Source: Anaeramoeba ignava (taxonomy: Eukaryota > Metamonada > Anaeramoebidae). From it: a stretch of DNA of 64,000 nt. Location: assembly GCA_028826165.1 (NCBI GenBank), contig JAPDFW010000085.1:278679-342678 (forward strand), in the 5' to 3' direction. A model generated the notes under the pieces. That model had not been told where the DNA came from. It saw nothing but the letters and a program-made list of their open reading frames with translations, and ran no database searches. The translations under genes were made by a program, and so were the position numbers. Positions 11,766 to 23,412 of this stretch are shown piece after piece; within the stretch, counting starts at the first letter, position 1, and every line of letters begins with the position of its first letter.

Positions 11766-11997
11766 ATACTTTTTTTTTTCTTTCCTTTTTTAAAACACAA
11801 TTTCATTTTTCTTTTTTTTTTTAATTCAATTTTTTTTCTTTTTTCTTTACTTTCTTTAATTCTTAATCAAAAAACAAAAACACAATCAATATTTGATATT
11901 CTTTTTATTCTTTTAAAAAAAAAAAAAGATAAAATAGAATTTTAAATTTTCCTAAATAATTCAAAAAAGATCAAAAAATGATTCGAAATTTTGATTT

Positions 11998-12835
11998 TCT
12001 TTCTTTTTATTTTGATTTTGATTTTGATTTTAATTTTAATTTTAATTTTAATTTTAATTTTCTTTCTTATTTTGATTTTGATTTTCATTTTAATTTTGAT
12101 TTTGATTTTGATTTTGATTTTGATTTTGATTTTGATTTTGATTTTGATTTTGATTTTGATTTTGATTTTGATTTTGATTTTCATTTTAATTTTGATTTTG
12201 ATTTTGATTTTGATTTTTGATTTTAATTTTAATTTTGATTTTGATTTTGATTTTGATTTTGATTTTGATTTTTATTTTGATTTTGATTTTAATTTTGATT
12301 TTCATTTTGATTTTGATTTTGATTTTGATTTTGATTTTGATTTTGATTTTGATTTTGATTTTCATTTTGATTTTGATTTTCTTTTTCATTTTCTCTTTTA
12401 TTTTCATTTAGATTTTGATTTTGATTTTGATTTTGATTTTGATTTTGATTTTGATTTTGATTTTGATTTTCATTTTGATTTTGATTTTTTTCATTTTCAT
12501 TTTCTTTCTTAGTTTCATTTTCTTTCTTATTTTGATTTTGATTTTGATTTTGATTTTGATTTTGATTTTCTTTCTTATTTTGATTTTGATTTTGATTTTG
12601 ATTTTAATTTTTAATTTTGATTTTGATTTTGATTTTGATTTTCATTTTCATTTTGATTTTGATTTTCATTTTGATTTTGATTTTCTTTCTCAGTTTCTTT
12701 CTTAGTTTCATTTTCTTATTTTGATTTTGATTTTCATTTTGATTTTGATTTTCATTTTGATTTTGATTTTCTTTCTCAGTTTCTTTCTTAGTTTCATTTT
12801 CTTTTATTTTGATTTTCTTTCTTATTTTGATTTGC
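11998..12835. repeat. (AAAATC)n/(AAAATG)n field downstream of the USP gene
   Basis: Hexamer array. On the minus strand it reads as Gln-Asn/Glu-Asn in one frame, continuing the style of the USP linkers. Blocks containing AAGAAAGAAACTGAGAAAG recur near 12690 and 12780, interrupted by one-base length changes. It is either an extension of the USP tail that has lost frame or 3' flanking repeat. Confidence 0.7.
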
Positions 12836-15800
12836 TTTTTGTTGTTTTTCAAGTTTTTGTTGTTTTTCAATTTTTTGTTGTCTTTGCTTTTCTTTTTCAA
12901 TTTGTTCTTTTTCAAATTTTTCTAATTCTTCTTCTTTTACAAGAAATTTCTGATCCAAAGAAGTAGCATTACGAATAATTTGAGGACCACCACCATAAAT
13001 ATTCAAAAGAAATTTCCAAGATTTCGGTTGAAGAGTAACAAAATCTTTTTTAAAAACCAAATGAGTTTTAATAGATTTATCTGGATTAAAAAATAAATGA
13101 TTATTAATTTGACCAGGAGGTTTATGGTTTGTTTTTTTACTCAAAACAAAAGCTTTCCAAGAATTAAACCATAAATTTGAAACAATACAAAAAATTCCAG
13201 TTGTTGGGAAAATTGGAGTAATTGATTTGATTGTTTTCAATTCAAATTGTCTTCTTTGATTTAATCTTTTCCATTTTTCTTCACAATCAGGACATTCTCC
13301 AAAATCTTTGATTTCAAAAATTTCTTTAAATTTTGTTTTTGAAATTACTAAATCCCAAGTTTCTTTGTTTAGTAATGTCATTTCTTGTTCTGTTAATTTA
13401 TTTCCTAATGCTCTTCGAAAATGTAAATGTTGACATACAAAATCTTGATTGATTAATGTATCTACTGTTGAAAAATGTTTGAGTTTTTGGATCCATAATT
13501 TCGAAATTGCATAGAATTCTGTTATTTTATTTTGATTTTGATTTTGATTTTGATTTTCATTTTCATTTTCATTTTCATTTTCATTTTCATTTTCATTTTC
13601 ATTTTCATTTTCATTTTCATTTTCATTTTCATTTTCATTTTCATTTTCATTTTGATTTTGATTTTGATTTTGATTTTGATTTTGATTTTGATTTTGATTT
13701 TCATTTTGATTTTGATTTTGATTTTGATTTTGATTTTCATTTTCATTTTCTTTTTCATTTTCGTTTTTATTTTTATTTTGATTTTCTTTCTCATTTTCAT
13801 TTTGATTTTGATTTTCATTTTTATTTTGATTTTTATTTTGATTTTCTTTTTCATTTTCATTTTCATTTTCATTTTCATTTTCATTTTCATTTTGATTTTG
13901 ATTTTGATTTTCATTTTGATTTTGATTTTCATTTTGATTTTCATTTTGATTTTGATTTTGATTTTGATTTTGATTTTGATTTTCATTTTGATTTTGATTT
14001 TGATTTTGATTTTGATTTTCATTTTGATTTTGATTTTGATTTTGATTTTGATTTTGATTTTGATTTTGATTTTCATTTTCATTTTGATTTTCATTTTGAT
14101 TTTCAGTTTCATTTTCATTTTCATTTTGATTTTGATTTTTATTTTGATTTTGATTTTGATTTTGATTTTGATTTTCTTTTTCATTTTGATTTTCATTTTT
14201 ATTTTGATTTTCATTTTGATTTTCATTTTGATTTTCATTTTGATTTTGATTTTGATTTTGATTTTGATTTTCATTTTCTTTTTCATTTTCTTTTTCATTT
14301 TGATTTTGATTTTGATTTTGATTTTCAGTTTCATTTTCTTTTTCATTTTTGATTTTGATTTTGATTTTGATTTTGATTTTGATTTTGATTTTCTTTTTCA
14401 TTTTCATTTTGATTTTGATTTTGATTTTTATTTTGATTTTGATTTTGATTTTGATTTTCTTTTTCTTTTTGATTTTGATTTTCTTTCTCGTTTTCTTTTT
14501 CTTTTTGATTTTGATTTCGAATTTGTTTAAGCTTATCCTCAATTTCCTTTTCATTCTGAGATATAAAATCATTAATTTTTGTAAATAAATCCAAATCTTT
14601 TTGTTTTTGAGTTGGATTTTTTCTCTTTTGATAAAATAATAAATAAGCATTTGAAGAAATAATATCCTCAATTTTTGCGACACTTTTAACAGACATATCA
14701 CTAAATCGATACCATTTATTATTAGAAGAATTTTTAGTATAAGCAGTATAATGACCAAAACGAAGAGCGCCGCTATGACAAACAACAGCAAATAAATCAT
14801 ATAAAACATTAGTTTTTGAATTTTGTTCCATAAAATCATTCATATCAAGTCCTTCTATAAGATATTTAACATTTGAAGAAATTTTTGATCCTGAAAATAT
14901 TCCATATTTAAACCTTTTTATATGAAGAATCAAAACTTCAGGAAGTGAAACAATTTTCAAATGACTTGTTGCGTTTTGTTTGCTTTTGCATACTTCACAA
15001 TAATACATATTTTTCCCTGATAATTCGTTTCCTTCACAGAAATAATCTAAACAATCATATATATTTATTGGAATTGATGAAAACCATCTTTTTTTTTCGT
15101 TGAAAATAGTTGAATATTTTTCTGTTGATTTTTTTGGAATTGGAAGTGAAAGATAGAAAAAGTTTTCTTTTCTTTTGAAAATTTTTTTACAACCGTGACA
15201 ATGGACAGAGGTAACAAATTCGCCTGAGAAAATATCTGATATGATACTATGTGTTTTTTTGATATACGATTTTTGTTTTTTTTCATTTGATTTTTCATTT
15301 GATTTTTCATTTGATTTTTCATTTAAATTTTCATTGGATTTGGATTTTTGATTTAAGTTTTCATTTGATTTTGATTTAGATTTGGATTTGGATTTTTGAT
15401 TTAAATTTTCATTGGATTTTAATTTGGATTTTTCATTTAAATTTTCATTTGATTTGGATTTGGATTTTTGATTTAAATTTTCATTGGATTTTGATTTTGA
15501 TTTTTGATTTAAATTTTCATTGGATTTTGATTTGGATTTTTCATTTAAATTTTCATTTGATTTGGATTTGGATTTTTGATTTAAATTTTCATTGGATTTG
15601 GATTTGGATTTTTCATTTAAGTTTTCATTGGATTTTGATTTGGATTTTTGATTTAAATTTTCATTGGATTTTGATTTGGATTTTTGATTTAAATTTTCAT
15701 TGGATTTTAATTTGGATTTTTCATTTAAATTTTCATTTGATTTGGATTTGGATTTTTGATTTAAATTTTCATTGGATTTTTCATTTAAGTTTTCATTGGA

Positions 15801-16733
15801 TTTGGATTTGGATTTTTCATTTAAATTTTCATTGGATTTGGATTTGGATTTGAATTTGAATTTGAATTTGGATTTGGATTTTGAATCCTCACAAGGTAAA
15901 TAAACTTTTTTCTTAAGAATCTCATGCAAAGAATCAAGTAAAAACATTAATAATTCTTGAGCATCTTGTTGAGAACGATCACCAAAATCCGGATTAAACT
16001 TTGAAATTTCCTCCAAAAAAGTTCTTGGCATAATTTGGTGCATATCCTTAAGCCAAACAGCTTGAATCAAATCTCTAAACGCAACGAAGATATTAATTTC
16101 CTCATCAGGATAGGGTTTAAATACTTGGAAAAAACCAACAAGTTGATCACAAGAAAGCATTGCTTGCAAAACAGAATTCATATAGCAAGTGTTTCCTTGA
16201 TTTGAAAGACCACAAACACCTCTAACATCCGCAAATTTAAACGGTTCTATTTTGTTTCTTGCTCTTGAGGCTTGCGTAATAAGTGTTCTTGCTTCACGAA
16301 AAGAATATACAAATTCAAAATATTTTTTATCTTCTTCACTTAATGTTTTTTTGTTCTTTTTTTCCTGATCTTTCAGAATGTCCTGGGTCCGATCTGTGCT
16401 ATCCCAAATATTCAACACATCCTCTTTAGCAATAAAAGATGGGTGGTCTTGGACTTCACTTGAGCATGCAAAGCAATAAATTGATCCTGATGTTAATCCT
16501 ATGTAAAGTGGGTGTTTTGTTTTATCAAAATGTTCGTTGACATGCTTTTTCTTGCCGCATCCTTGATAGTAACATTCATTGTTTATGCACATCCATATAT
16601 TAGACTTCTCCTTGCAGCTGTGACATCTGATTTCTGATTTTTCTAGTTTTTTCATAAAATTTTGCTCTTTTATTTTTTCAATTAGTTTTTTTGGATCAAC
16701 GTTTTTTAAGTGTGGACATTGTTTATAAGACAT
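12794..16733 (-). CDS. Ubiquitin-specific protease, USP20/USP33 type (ZnF-UBP, USP, two DUSP), with one frameshift
   Basis: Residues 1-100 form a UBP zinc finger (CPHL, CHSC, CYYQGCG, HVNEHFDKTKHPLY, CFAC). The catalytic domain starts at about 172 with GLSNQGNTCYMNSVLQAM (nucleophile Cys183). QQDAQELL is at 255-262 and the His box FGHYTAYTKN at about 660. About 200 residues of SNENLNEKSKSK repeats (some 15 copies, 15285-15884) sit inside the catalytic domain. After a Gln/Asn/Glu linker, two DUSP-type modules follow (LWIQKLKHFSTV with FVCQHL, and SNLWFNSWKAFV with PPGQINN and LLNIYGGGPQII). This is exactly the USP20/33 order. One extra A at about 14346, inside the hexamer linker, ends the first frame at 14343. 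Removing it would make the frame continuous. No GT is available for an intron there, so it is a frameshift, error or decay. The 3' end is uncertain. Confidence 0.88.
13526..14475 (-). repeat. Coding hexamer repeat (AAAATC/AAAATG) linker between the USP and DUSP domains
   Basis: About 950 bp of hexamers encode a linker of roughly 300 residues of alternating Asn with Gln or Glu. The single-base slip that breaks the USP frame lies in this tract at about 14346. Confidence 0.85.
15285..15884 (-). repeat. Coding 36-nt minisatellite inserted in the USP catalytic domain
   Basis: About 15 units encode SNENLN(E/Q)KSKSK. They lie between the QQDAQELL helix and the next conserved segment, HSIISDIFSGEF. 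Unit length varies by multiples of three bases, so the reading frame is kept throughout this block, unlike the downstream linker. Confidence 0.88.
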
Positions 16734-16931
16734 TTTAATTAGAATAAAAATAATAAAAATAATAATAATAATAAAAAAATGAAAATTAAAAAAATGAAAA
16801 TTAAAATTTTTTTGATTGATTTTTTATTTTGAATTTGAATTTTTATTTTGAATTTGAATTTGATTTGAAAAAAAATCTTTTTTTTAAATTCTTTTTTTTA
16901 AAATCTTTTTTTAAATTCTTTTTTTAAATTC
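16734..16931. other. Short intergenic spacer between the Rpn2 3' end and the USP start
   Basis: T- and A-rich, with short TTTGAA and TTTTTAAATTC repeats. It contains the USP upstream region and the Rpn2 downstream region. No gene is seen. Confidence 0.5.
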
Positions 16932-19900
16932 TTAATTTAAATCTTCAATCCATTCAAATGGTTCTGGTGGTTCAGGTTCTTCACCTTCATCTTGAGGAGA
17001 TTCAGTTTGAATTTTCTCTTCAACAATAACAAGTTCTTCATTCTCATCAGGTTTTGTATCATGAAGTAAAATGACACCAAATTGAGCATTTGATTTAATA
17101 GAACGATAACGTTCATCAATATCAAGACTAACATAATCTCTTTGAATCAAAGTAATTCTTGTAGGATTTTGTAAAATTTCGAAATTTTCTTTTTTTGGAA
17201 TATCTTTTTTTTGGATTTCTTGATTTTCTTGATTTTCTTTGATTTCTTGATTTTCTTGATTTTCTTGATTTTCTTTGATTTCTTGATTTTCTTGATTTTC
17301 TTGATTTTCTTCTTGTTTCTTCTCTTTCTTCATTTCTTCTCTTTTCAATGCTTTTGCTGTAAAAGAAAGAACAGCCTTTTCTATTGTAATATCTTTTTTC
17401 TGTTCGGAAATTTCTAACGGTTTTGGATAAGCAAATAAATCAGGATTTGCATTTGATTTGACTTTAAATTTAGGCATTTCCAAATTGATATTCAATCCAA
17501 TCAATGCAGTTGGTTGGAAAGACAAAGAAAGTAAATGAACGAACGGATGCCAGAACCAGAATTGAGTGAAAATGGACAAACCGACGATGGAAGTGATATC
17601 GTTCATTCCGGAATTTGTTTGCAAACTAATAACGACATTTCTTCCGCCTGCATCGATGATTCCTGCTCCCAAAATAGCACCAATTTTTGCCATGAGAGTT
17701 TCCGCTTTATCCGAAACACTCTGGAAAAACATGTCGCGAACGAGTTTGGCTCGTGGTTCTTGGAGCTCGTTGATTTGCATGAGCACCATTGCCAGTCCAA
17801 GAAAGGATCCCTGGCGAACAAAATCAACAGGATCTTTTGTCAATGGAAATAATAAATCAATTGCCTGTTTTTTGACTTGCAATGATTTAACAGAAGAGCA
17901 TCCAATGCCGAGAGAAATAGCGGCTCCAAAACGCACATGTGGATTGTAGCTTTTGGAGAGCAAAGATAATGTCTGAGGGATTTGTTCGGGTTCTTTGAAA
18001 AGCAGGAACGCAATTGCGATCACAGCGGCTCTTCTGACGTCGTCGTTGACATCACTAACGCCGACATGAAGAAGTCTTTTTAGAGCCTTGTCGTTTGAAG
18101 TTCCTGCATACGCCATTGCGATTGTGTACATTGCTCCATACCGAAGAATCGGGTCTTTGTCCAGAAGCAGCTGCTCAATGAGCGTGTCTGCTGCCTCTTC
18201 TTTTCCATACATAATAAGAGATATTCCGATTGCAAGTGAACGTATGATTTTTTCATGCTGAGTTTCATGCGCATATACGAGCATGTCCTGGATCGCGCTT
18301 TCTGATGCGCTTCCAAGCATTACAAGTCCCATTGCAAGCCCTGCCGTCTCGCCCGCAATCGCAGAGTCTGAGTAGCATATGGCTTTTAAATCCTCGTATA
18401 TTTCCTCATTCAAGGTTCCCATTGCAGAGAGTCCCAATCCGAGACATGCTCCATGCTGCAAAATTTCATTTCCATCAAGACTTCTCAGCATGTTGAGTAA
18501 ATAAGGTGTTGATGTTTCTCCGTGGTTCACGTTGATAATTCCCAACGCATAAAGCGCTCCCGCCTCTGAATATGGCGATTCTGAGCGCCCGTTTTGAGGT
18601 AAATATGGTGACAATAAATCCAGTGCCTGTGCAATGTGTCCTTTATGGATCACTCCCAATGATGCTGTACTTGAAAATTTTCCCCAATTGTTGATTTTTC
18701 GCAACCATTCCAGATTCCCTCGTAAAAAGGAATCCACAGTTGTTCCTGCCTGCATAAATCCATGTGCAGTTACTGTTGTTGTTCTCAATGCTATTTTTCT
18801 CGTGTCCATTTTCGTTTTGATTTGTCTCAGAATTTGGAAATCTGTGTGATTGTTCAAGTTTAAAAACTGAAGCAGTAATTTCAAAGAGTATTCTTGATTT
18901 AGAATAGCCTTTAGTTTTTTAATTTTTTCCGGTTTCAGATTTGGTTTTGGAGTTTCTTTTGTTTCCTCTGTTTTTTCTTCTAATTTCTTTTCATCATTAT
19001 CATTATCATTATCATTATTTAATTTTTTTTCTTCTTGCATTTTTGTTTGTTGTTTTTCTTCGATTGGATCTGGAATTCTTGATTTAATTTCAGAAAGCAT
19101 TTTCTGTCCTGCATTTTCACACAAATCAAATCCTATTTGGTATGCTGTAAGAATATCAATTTCCTTTTCGGAATCAATTAAGTTCATTAAAATTTCTGAG
19201 ATTTTTTCTGTGTCTTCCATTAATAATAATAGTTCACAGATTCGGATATGATCTTCTTTTTGTTCTGATTGATAAATTTCTATAAGAAGTTGTAAAATCT
19301 ATTAAAATTTTACAATCAAAAGAATAATTTCATTTTAAATTTTTTAAAAAAAAATAGTTTTTTTTTTGTTTTCGTTTTACTTGTTGTCGAAATGATCTTT
19401 TTAAAACATATTTATTTGTTATTTTTAAGCAATATTCCAATGTTTCTGGAATGTTTCCTGATTTGTAAATTGTTTCTTTAATTAAATCAAGTCTTTTGGA
19501 TTCGATTGCAATTCCGATTGCTTGTTTAAATTCTCCATCTTCGAAGCAACGTTGAAACATTTTGGAAATGACATTTTCAATATTAAACAATAATTCTGCT
19601 TGTTTTCTTAATTGTTCTTGAGATTTTTCTTCCTCAGTTTGTGATCTTATCAAGATATATTCATCAATACATTTTGCTTTTAATTTATAAAATTTATTTA
19701 TTAAATTATTTATAAATTTAAATATAAATTATTAATAAAATTATTTATTAAATTATTTATAAAATTATTAAATTATTAAATTATTTATTAATTTATTTAT
19801 TAAATTATTTATTAAATTATTAATTAAATTATTTATTAATTTTATTTATTAAATTATTTATTAATTTATTTATTAAATTATTTATTAAATTATTTATTAA

Positions 19901-20860
19901 ATTTATTTATTAATTATTTATTAATTTATAAATTTATTTATTAAATTATTTATTAATTTATTTATTAATTTATTTATTAAATTATTTATTAAATTAAATA
20001 TTAAATTATTTATTAAATTATTAATTAAATTATTAATAAAATTATTTATTAAATTATTTATTAATTTATAAATAAAATTATTTATTAAATTTATTTATAA
20101 ATTTATTTATTAAATTTATTTATTAATTTATTTATTATTTTATTTATAAATTTATTTATTATTTTATTTATAAATTTATTTATTAAATTATTTATTAATT
20201 TATTTATTAAATTTATTTATTAAATTTATTTATTAAATTATTTATTAATTTATTAAATTATTTATTAAATTATTTATTAAATTATTTATTAAATTATTTA
20301 TTAATTTATTTATCAATTTATTTATTAATTTATTAAATTATTTATTAATTTATTTATTTAATCAGAAAATATTTACCAACAATTGTCTCAACAAATTCGC
20401 TTTTATTCGATAAATCAAATAAATCACCAGCTGCTAATGCATAATTTAAAGCTTCATTCATTGAACCTAGATGATAATAAACTTTACTTGCTACTAAAGA
20501 GGCTAATTCTTTTGATACAAAATCTTGATCTTCACATAACTTTTCTCTATATATAAATAATTATAACAAACAAATAAAATAATATCTTGTTATTTATTTC
20601 AAATCTGTTTCTTTTTTCTTTTATAATTAAATTCTCTTTTATAAACTTTATATTTTCAAAAATTATATTTTTTTTTTATTTTTTTATATTTTTTTTTTAT
20701 CAAAAAATTAAACAAACATTAAACCAATTGAATCAGCAATTTCTGGCCAAAATTGATCTACAAGTTCATTTAACTTTTTAAGTGCATATGTTTGAAGTTT
20801 TGGATCTTCTTCTTCAAGATATGAAATAATTGGACTAACAGAAGTTAAATTTGCATTCAT
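16932..20860 (-). CDS. RPN2: 26S proteasome regulatory subunit Rpn2/PSMD1, four exons
   Basis: Exons are 20725-20860, 20377-20544, 19381-19676 and 16932-19298, joining to 988 residues, near the usual 950. Exon 1 gives [20 protein letters not shown]. The splice to exon 3 creates ETIV-AKCIDEY, a conserved PSMD1 stretch. Exon 3 holds [20 protein letters not shown]. Exon 4 holds the proteasome/cyclosome repeats ([39 protein letters not shown]) and the C-terminal PEPFEW element. Rpn2 is the large scaffold of the 19S base and binds Rpn13 through its C terminus. A Glu-Asn-Gln repeat of about 40 residues sits in the usual acidic insertion near the C terminus. The donor of intron 1 (GTTTAA) is atypical, and its acceptor is taken at the second AG to keep frame. 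The central 17530-18800 is notably GC-richer than either end. Confidence 0.93.
19677..20376 (-). repeat. Rpn2 intron 2 filled with a TTTATTAAATTA-type 12-nt repeat
   Basis: This 700-nt intron consists of ATTTATTAAATT units with small variants. The splice ends GTAAAT and AAAAG flank it directly. Introns 1 (20545-20724) and 3 (19299-19380) of the same gene are short and not repetitive. Confidence 0.85.
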
Positions 20861-21442
20861 TTTTTTATTATTTTTTATTAATTAATTATTTATTTTTTGT
20901 TTTTGTTTTAGAAAAAAAGAAGAAAAGAAAAAAATGAAAAAAAAAATAAAAATAAAAAATATTTTTTTTTCTCCTTTTAATTTTAATTTTATTTTTTTCT
21001 CCTTTTTATTTTTCCGATTTTTTTTTTAATTTTTTAATTTCAATTTTAATTTTTTTAATTTTAATTTTAATTTTAATTTTTCAATTTTAATTTTAATTTT
21101 TAATTTTAATTTTAATTTTAATTTTAATTTTAATTTTTAATTTTAATTTCAATTTTAATTTCAATTTTAATTTTAATTTTAATTTTAATTTTAATTTTAA
21201 TTTTAATTTTAATTTTAATTTTAATTTTTAATTTCAATTTTTAATTTCAATTTTGATTTTAATTTTAATTTTAATTTCAATTTTAATTTCAATTTTAATT
21301 TTAATTTCAATTTCAATTTTAATTCAAAATTAAATTTCAATTTAATTTCCATTTATTAATTCATTTCAGTTCAAAATTAAAAAGAAATAGAAATAGAAAT
21401 AGAAATAGAAATAGAAATATTAAGCTTTAAATAATAAAAGCT
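20861..21442. repeat. Intergenic (AATTTT)n repeat with promoter motifs
   Basis: Between the Rab14 stop and the Rpn2 start. The Rpn2-proximal part has A-rich tracts and two TTTTCTCCTTTT motifs (20967-20978 and 20996-21007). From about 21040 to 21350 it is an AATTTT/AATTTC hexamer array, and a GAAATA array follows at 21384-21420. No ORF is seen. Confidence 0.75.
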
Positions 21443-23233
21443 TTAACAACATTGACTTCTGCTCTTTTTTTCAATACCAGATTCAGTTTCTTGAGGATCA
21501 TTTAATGTTTGATTTTCTTGTAATTTTAAAGTTCCACTTTGAATTTTTTCATAAATAATTCTAGCAGTTTTTTGGAAACATTCTTCAACATTCGTATTTG
21601 ATTTTGCACTTGTTTCAATAAATTCTAATCCTATTTATTATGCAAGATTAATATAATTATTTTTATTGATTGTGTATTTGATTATTTAATTTGATACCAT
21701 TTTCATTTGCAAATTTTTCACCTTCTTCTATTGAAATGGATCTTTCTCGAATATCAATTTTATTTGCTACAAGTGTTATTGTTGTATCTGGATTAGATAA
21801 ATTACGTGCATCTGTTAACCATGTATTTAAGTGATAAAAAGTGTTTCTTCTAATAATATATTAAATATATTATTAAATATATTATTAAATATATTATTAA
21901 ATATATTATTAAATATATTATTAAATATATTATTATTAAATATATTATTATTAAATATATTATTAAATTTATTATTATTTAAAATATACCTTGTCACATC
22001 ATAAACTAAAAGAATACCTACAGCTCCTCTAAAATAACTTCTAGTTATAGCTCTAAATCTTTCCTATTAATTTAAAAATTTGATTATTAAATTTGATTAT
22101 TATTTTACAAAGGAATAAAAGAATTTACTTGACCAGCAGTATCCCAAATTTGAATCTTCCTATTTTTAAAAATAAAATTTGATTTTGAATTTAAATTTAT
22201 AAATGAATTTGAATTTATAAATGAATTTGAATTTATAAATGAATTTGAATTTGAATTTGAATTTGGATTTATAAATGAATTTGAATTTATAAATGATTTT
22301 GATTTGAATTTATAAATTGGATTTATAAATGAATTTGAATTTATAAATGATTTTGATTTTGATTTTATAAATGATTTTGAATTTATAAATGAATTTGAAT
22401 TTATAAATGAATTTGATTTTATAAATGATTTTGAATTTATAAATGAATTTGATTTTATAAATGATTTATAAATGATTTTGAATTTATAAATGAATTTGAA
22501 TTTATAAATGAATTTGAATTTATAAATGAATTTGATTTTATAAATGAATTTGATTTTATAAATGAATTTAAATTTATAAATGAATTTGATTTTGAATTTG
22601 AATTTATAAATGAATTTTGAATTTATAAATGAATTTTGATTTTGAATTTATAAATGAATTTTGAATTTATAAATGATTTATAAATGATTTTGAATTTAAA
22701 TTTATAAATGAATTTGAATTTTTAAATGAATTATGATTTTGAATTTATAAATGAATTTTGAATTTATAAATGATTTATAAATGATTTTGAATTTAAATTT
22801 ATAAATGATTTTGAATTTATAAATGAATTTGAATTTATAAATGAATTTGAATTTATAAATGAATTTGAATTTATAAATTAATTTGAATTAAATTTGAATT
22901 TGTAAATTTTTTACACTTTATCATTCATAATTTGAATAGTACGAGATGCAAATTCAACACCAATAGTATGAGAACAATCAGGAAAAACTTTGTTTATAAT
23001 AAAAAATTTTTAAAATGAATTTACAAAACGTTTTATTGATTTTTGTTTATTCAATTTTTTAAAAAAAAAATTAATACATTTTCCTTCAGTATATTGATTA
23101 AGAAGAGAAGACTTTCCTGTTTAAAAATGAAATTAAAAATTAAAAATTGAAATAAATATTTTTAATTATAAAATATACCAGTTCCAGTTGCTCCAATAAC
23201 AATAAATTTAAATGTATATTTATAAGAAGTCAT
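21443..23233 (-). CDS. RAB14: Rab GTPase, Rab14-like (Rab2/4/14 group), seven exons
   Basis: Exons are 23179-23233, 23078-23116, 22917-22987, 22129-22155, 21990-22063, 21698-21849 and 21443-21630. Together they encode 201 residues with no frame break. Splicing restores the P-loop GATGTGKSS, switch I and flanks [10 protein letters not shown], switch [21 protein letters not shown], the G4 box NKID and the G5 box ETSAKS. The C terminus is SQCC, for double geranylgeranylation. Near identity to Rab14 in DCxHTIGVEF and in [14 protein letters not shown] supports a Rab14-type role in Golgi-to-endosome or phagosome traffic. Phases are 1,1,0,0,2,1. No exon is long enough to stand out as an ORF, so the gene is easily missed. 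The 27-nt exon 4 is very small. Its acceptor is chosen at the second of two AGs to keep frame. Confidence 0.9.
22156..22916 (-). repeat. Rab14 intron 3 filled with an AATTTATAAATG 12-nt repeat
   Basis: A 761-nt intron made of AATTTATAAATG-like units with irregular insertions. Intron 5 of the same gene (21850-21989) uses another 12-nt unit, ATTATTAAATAT. Repeats therefore differ between introns of one gene. Confidence 0.85.
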
Positions 23234-23412
23234 TTTAAAAACAAAAACAAAAAAAAAATGAAAAAAATGAAAAAAATGAAAAAAAAAATTTATTCTTTTT
23301 TTTTGTTTAAAAAAATTTGAAAAAAAAAAGTTTAAATTCTGAAATGGATTTGTTTAGAAAAAAATAAGTTCTTGGAAATTAAAAATTTAAAATTTAAAAT
23401 TGTTTTTAATAA

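Noticed and set aside
11942-14530. Overlapping ORFs rich in Asp-Phe, Leu-Ile, Lys-Ile and Lys-Met on both strands
   Set aside because: Six-frame shadows of the AAAATC/AAAATG hexamers. Only the Asn/Gln/Glu frame on the minus strand connects to the USP and DUSP domains.
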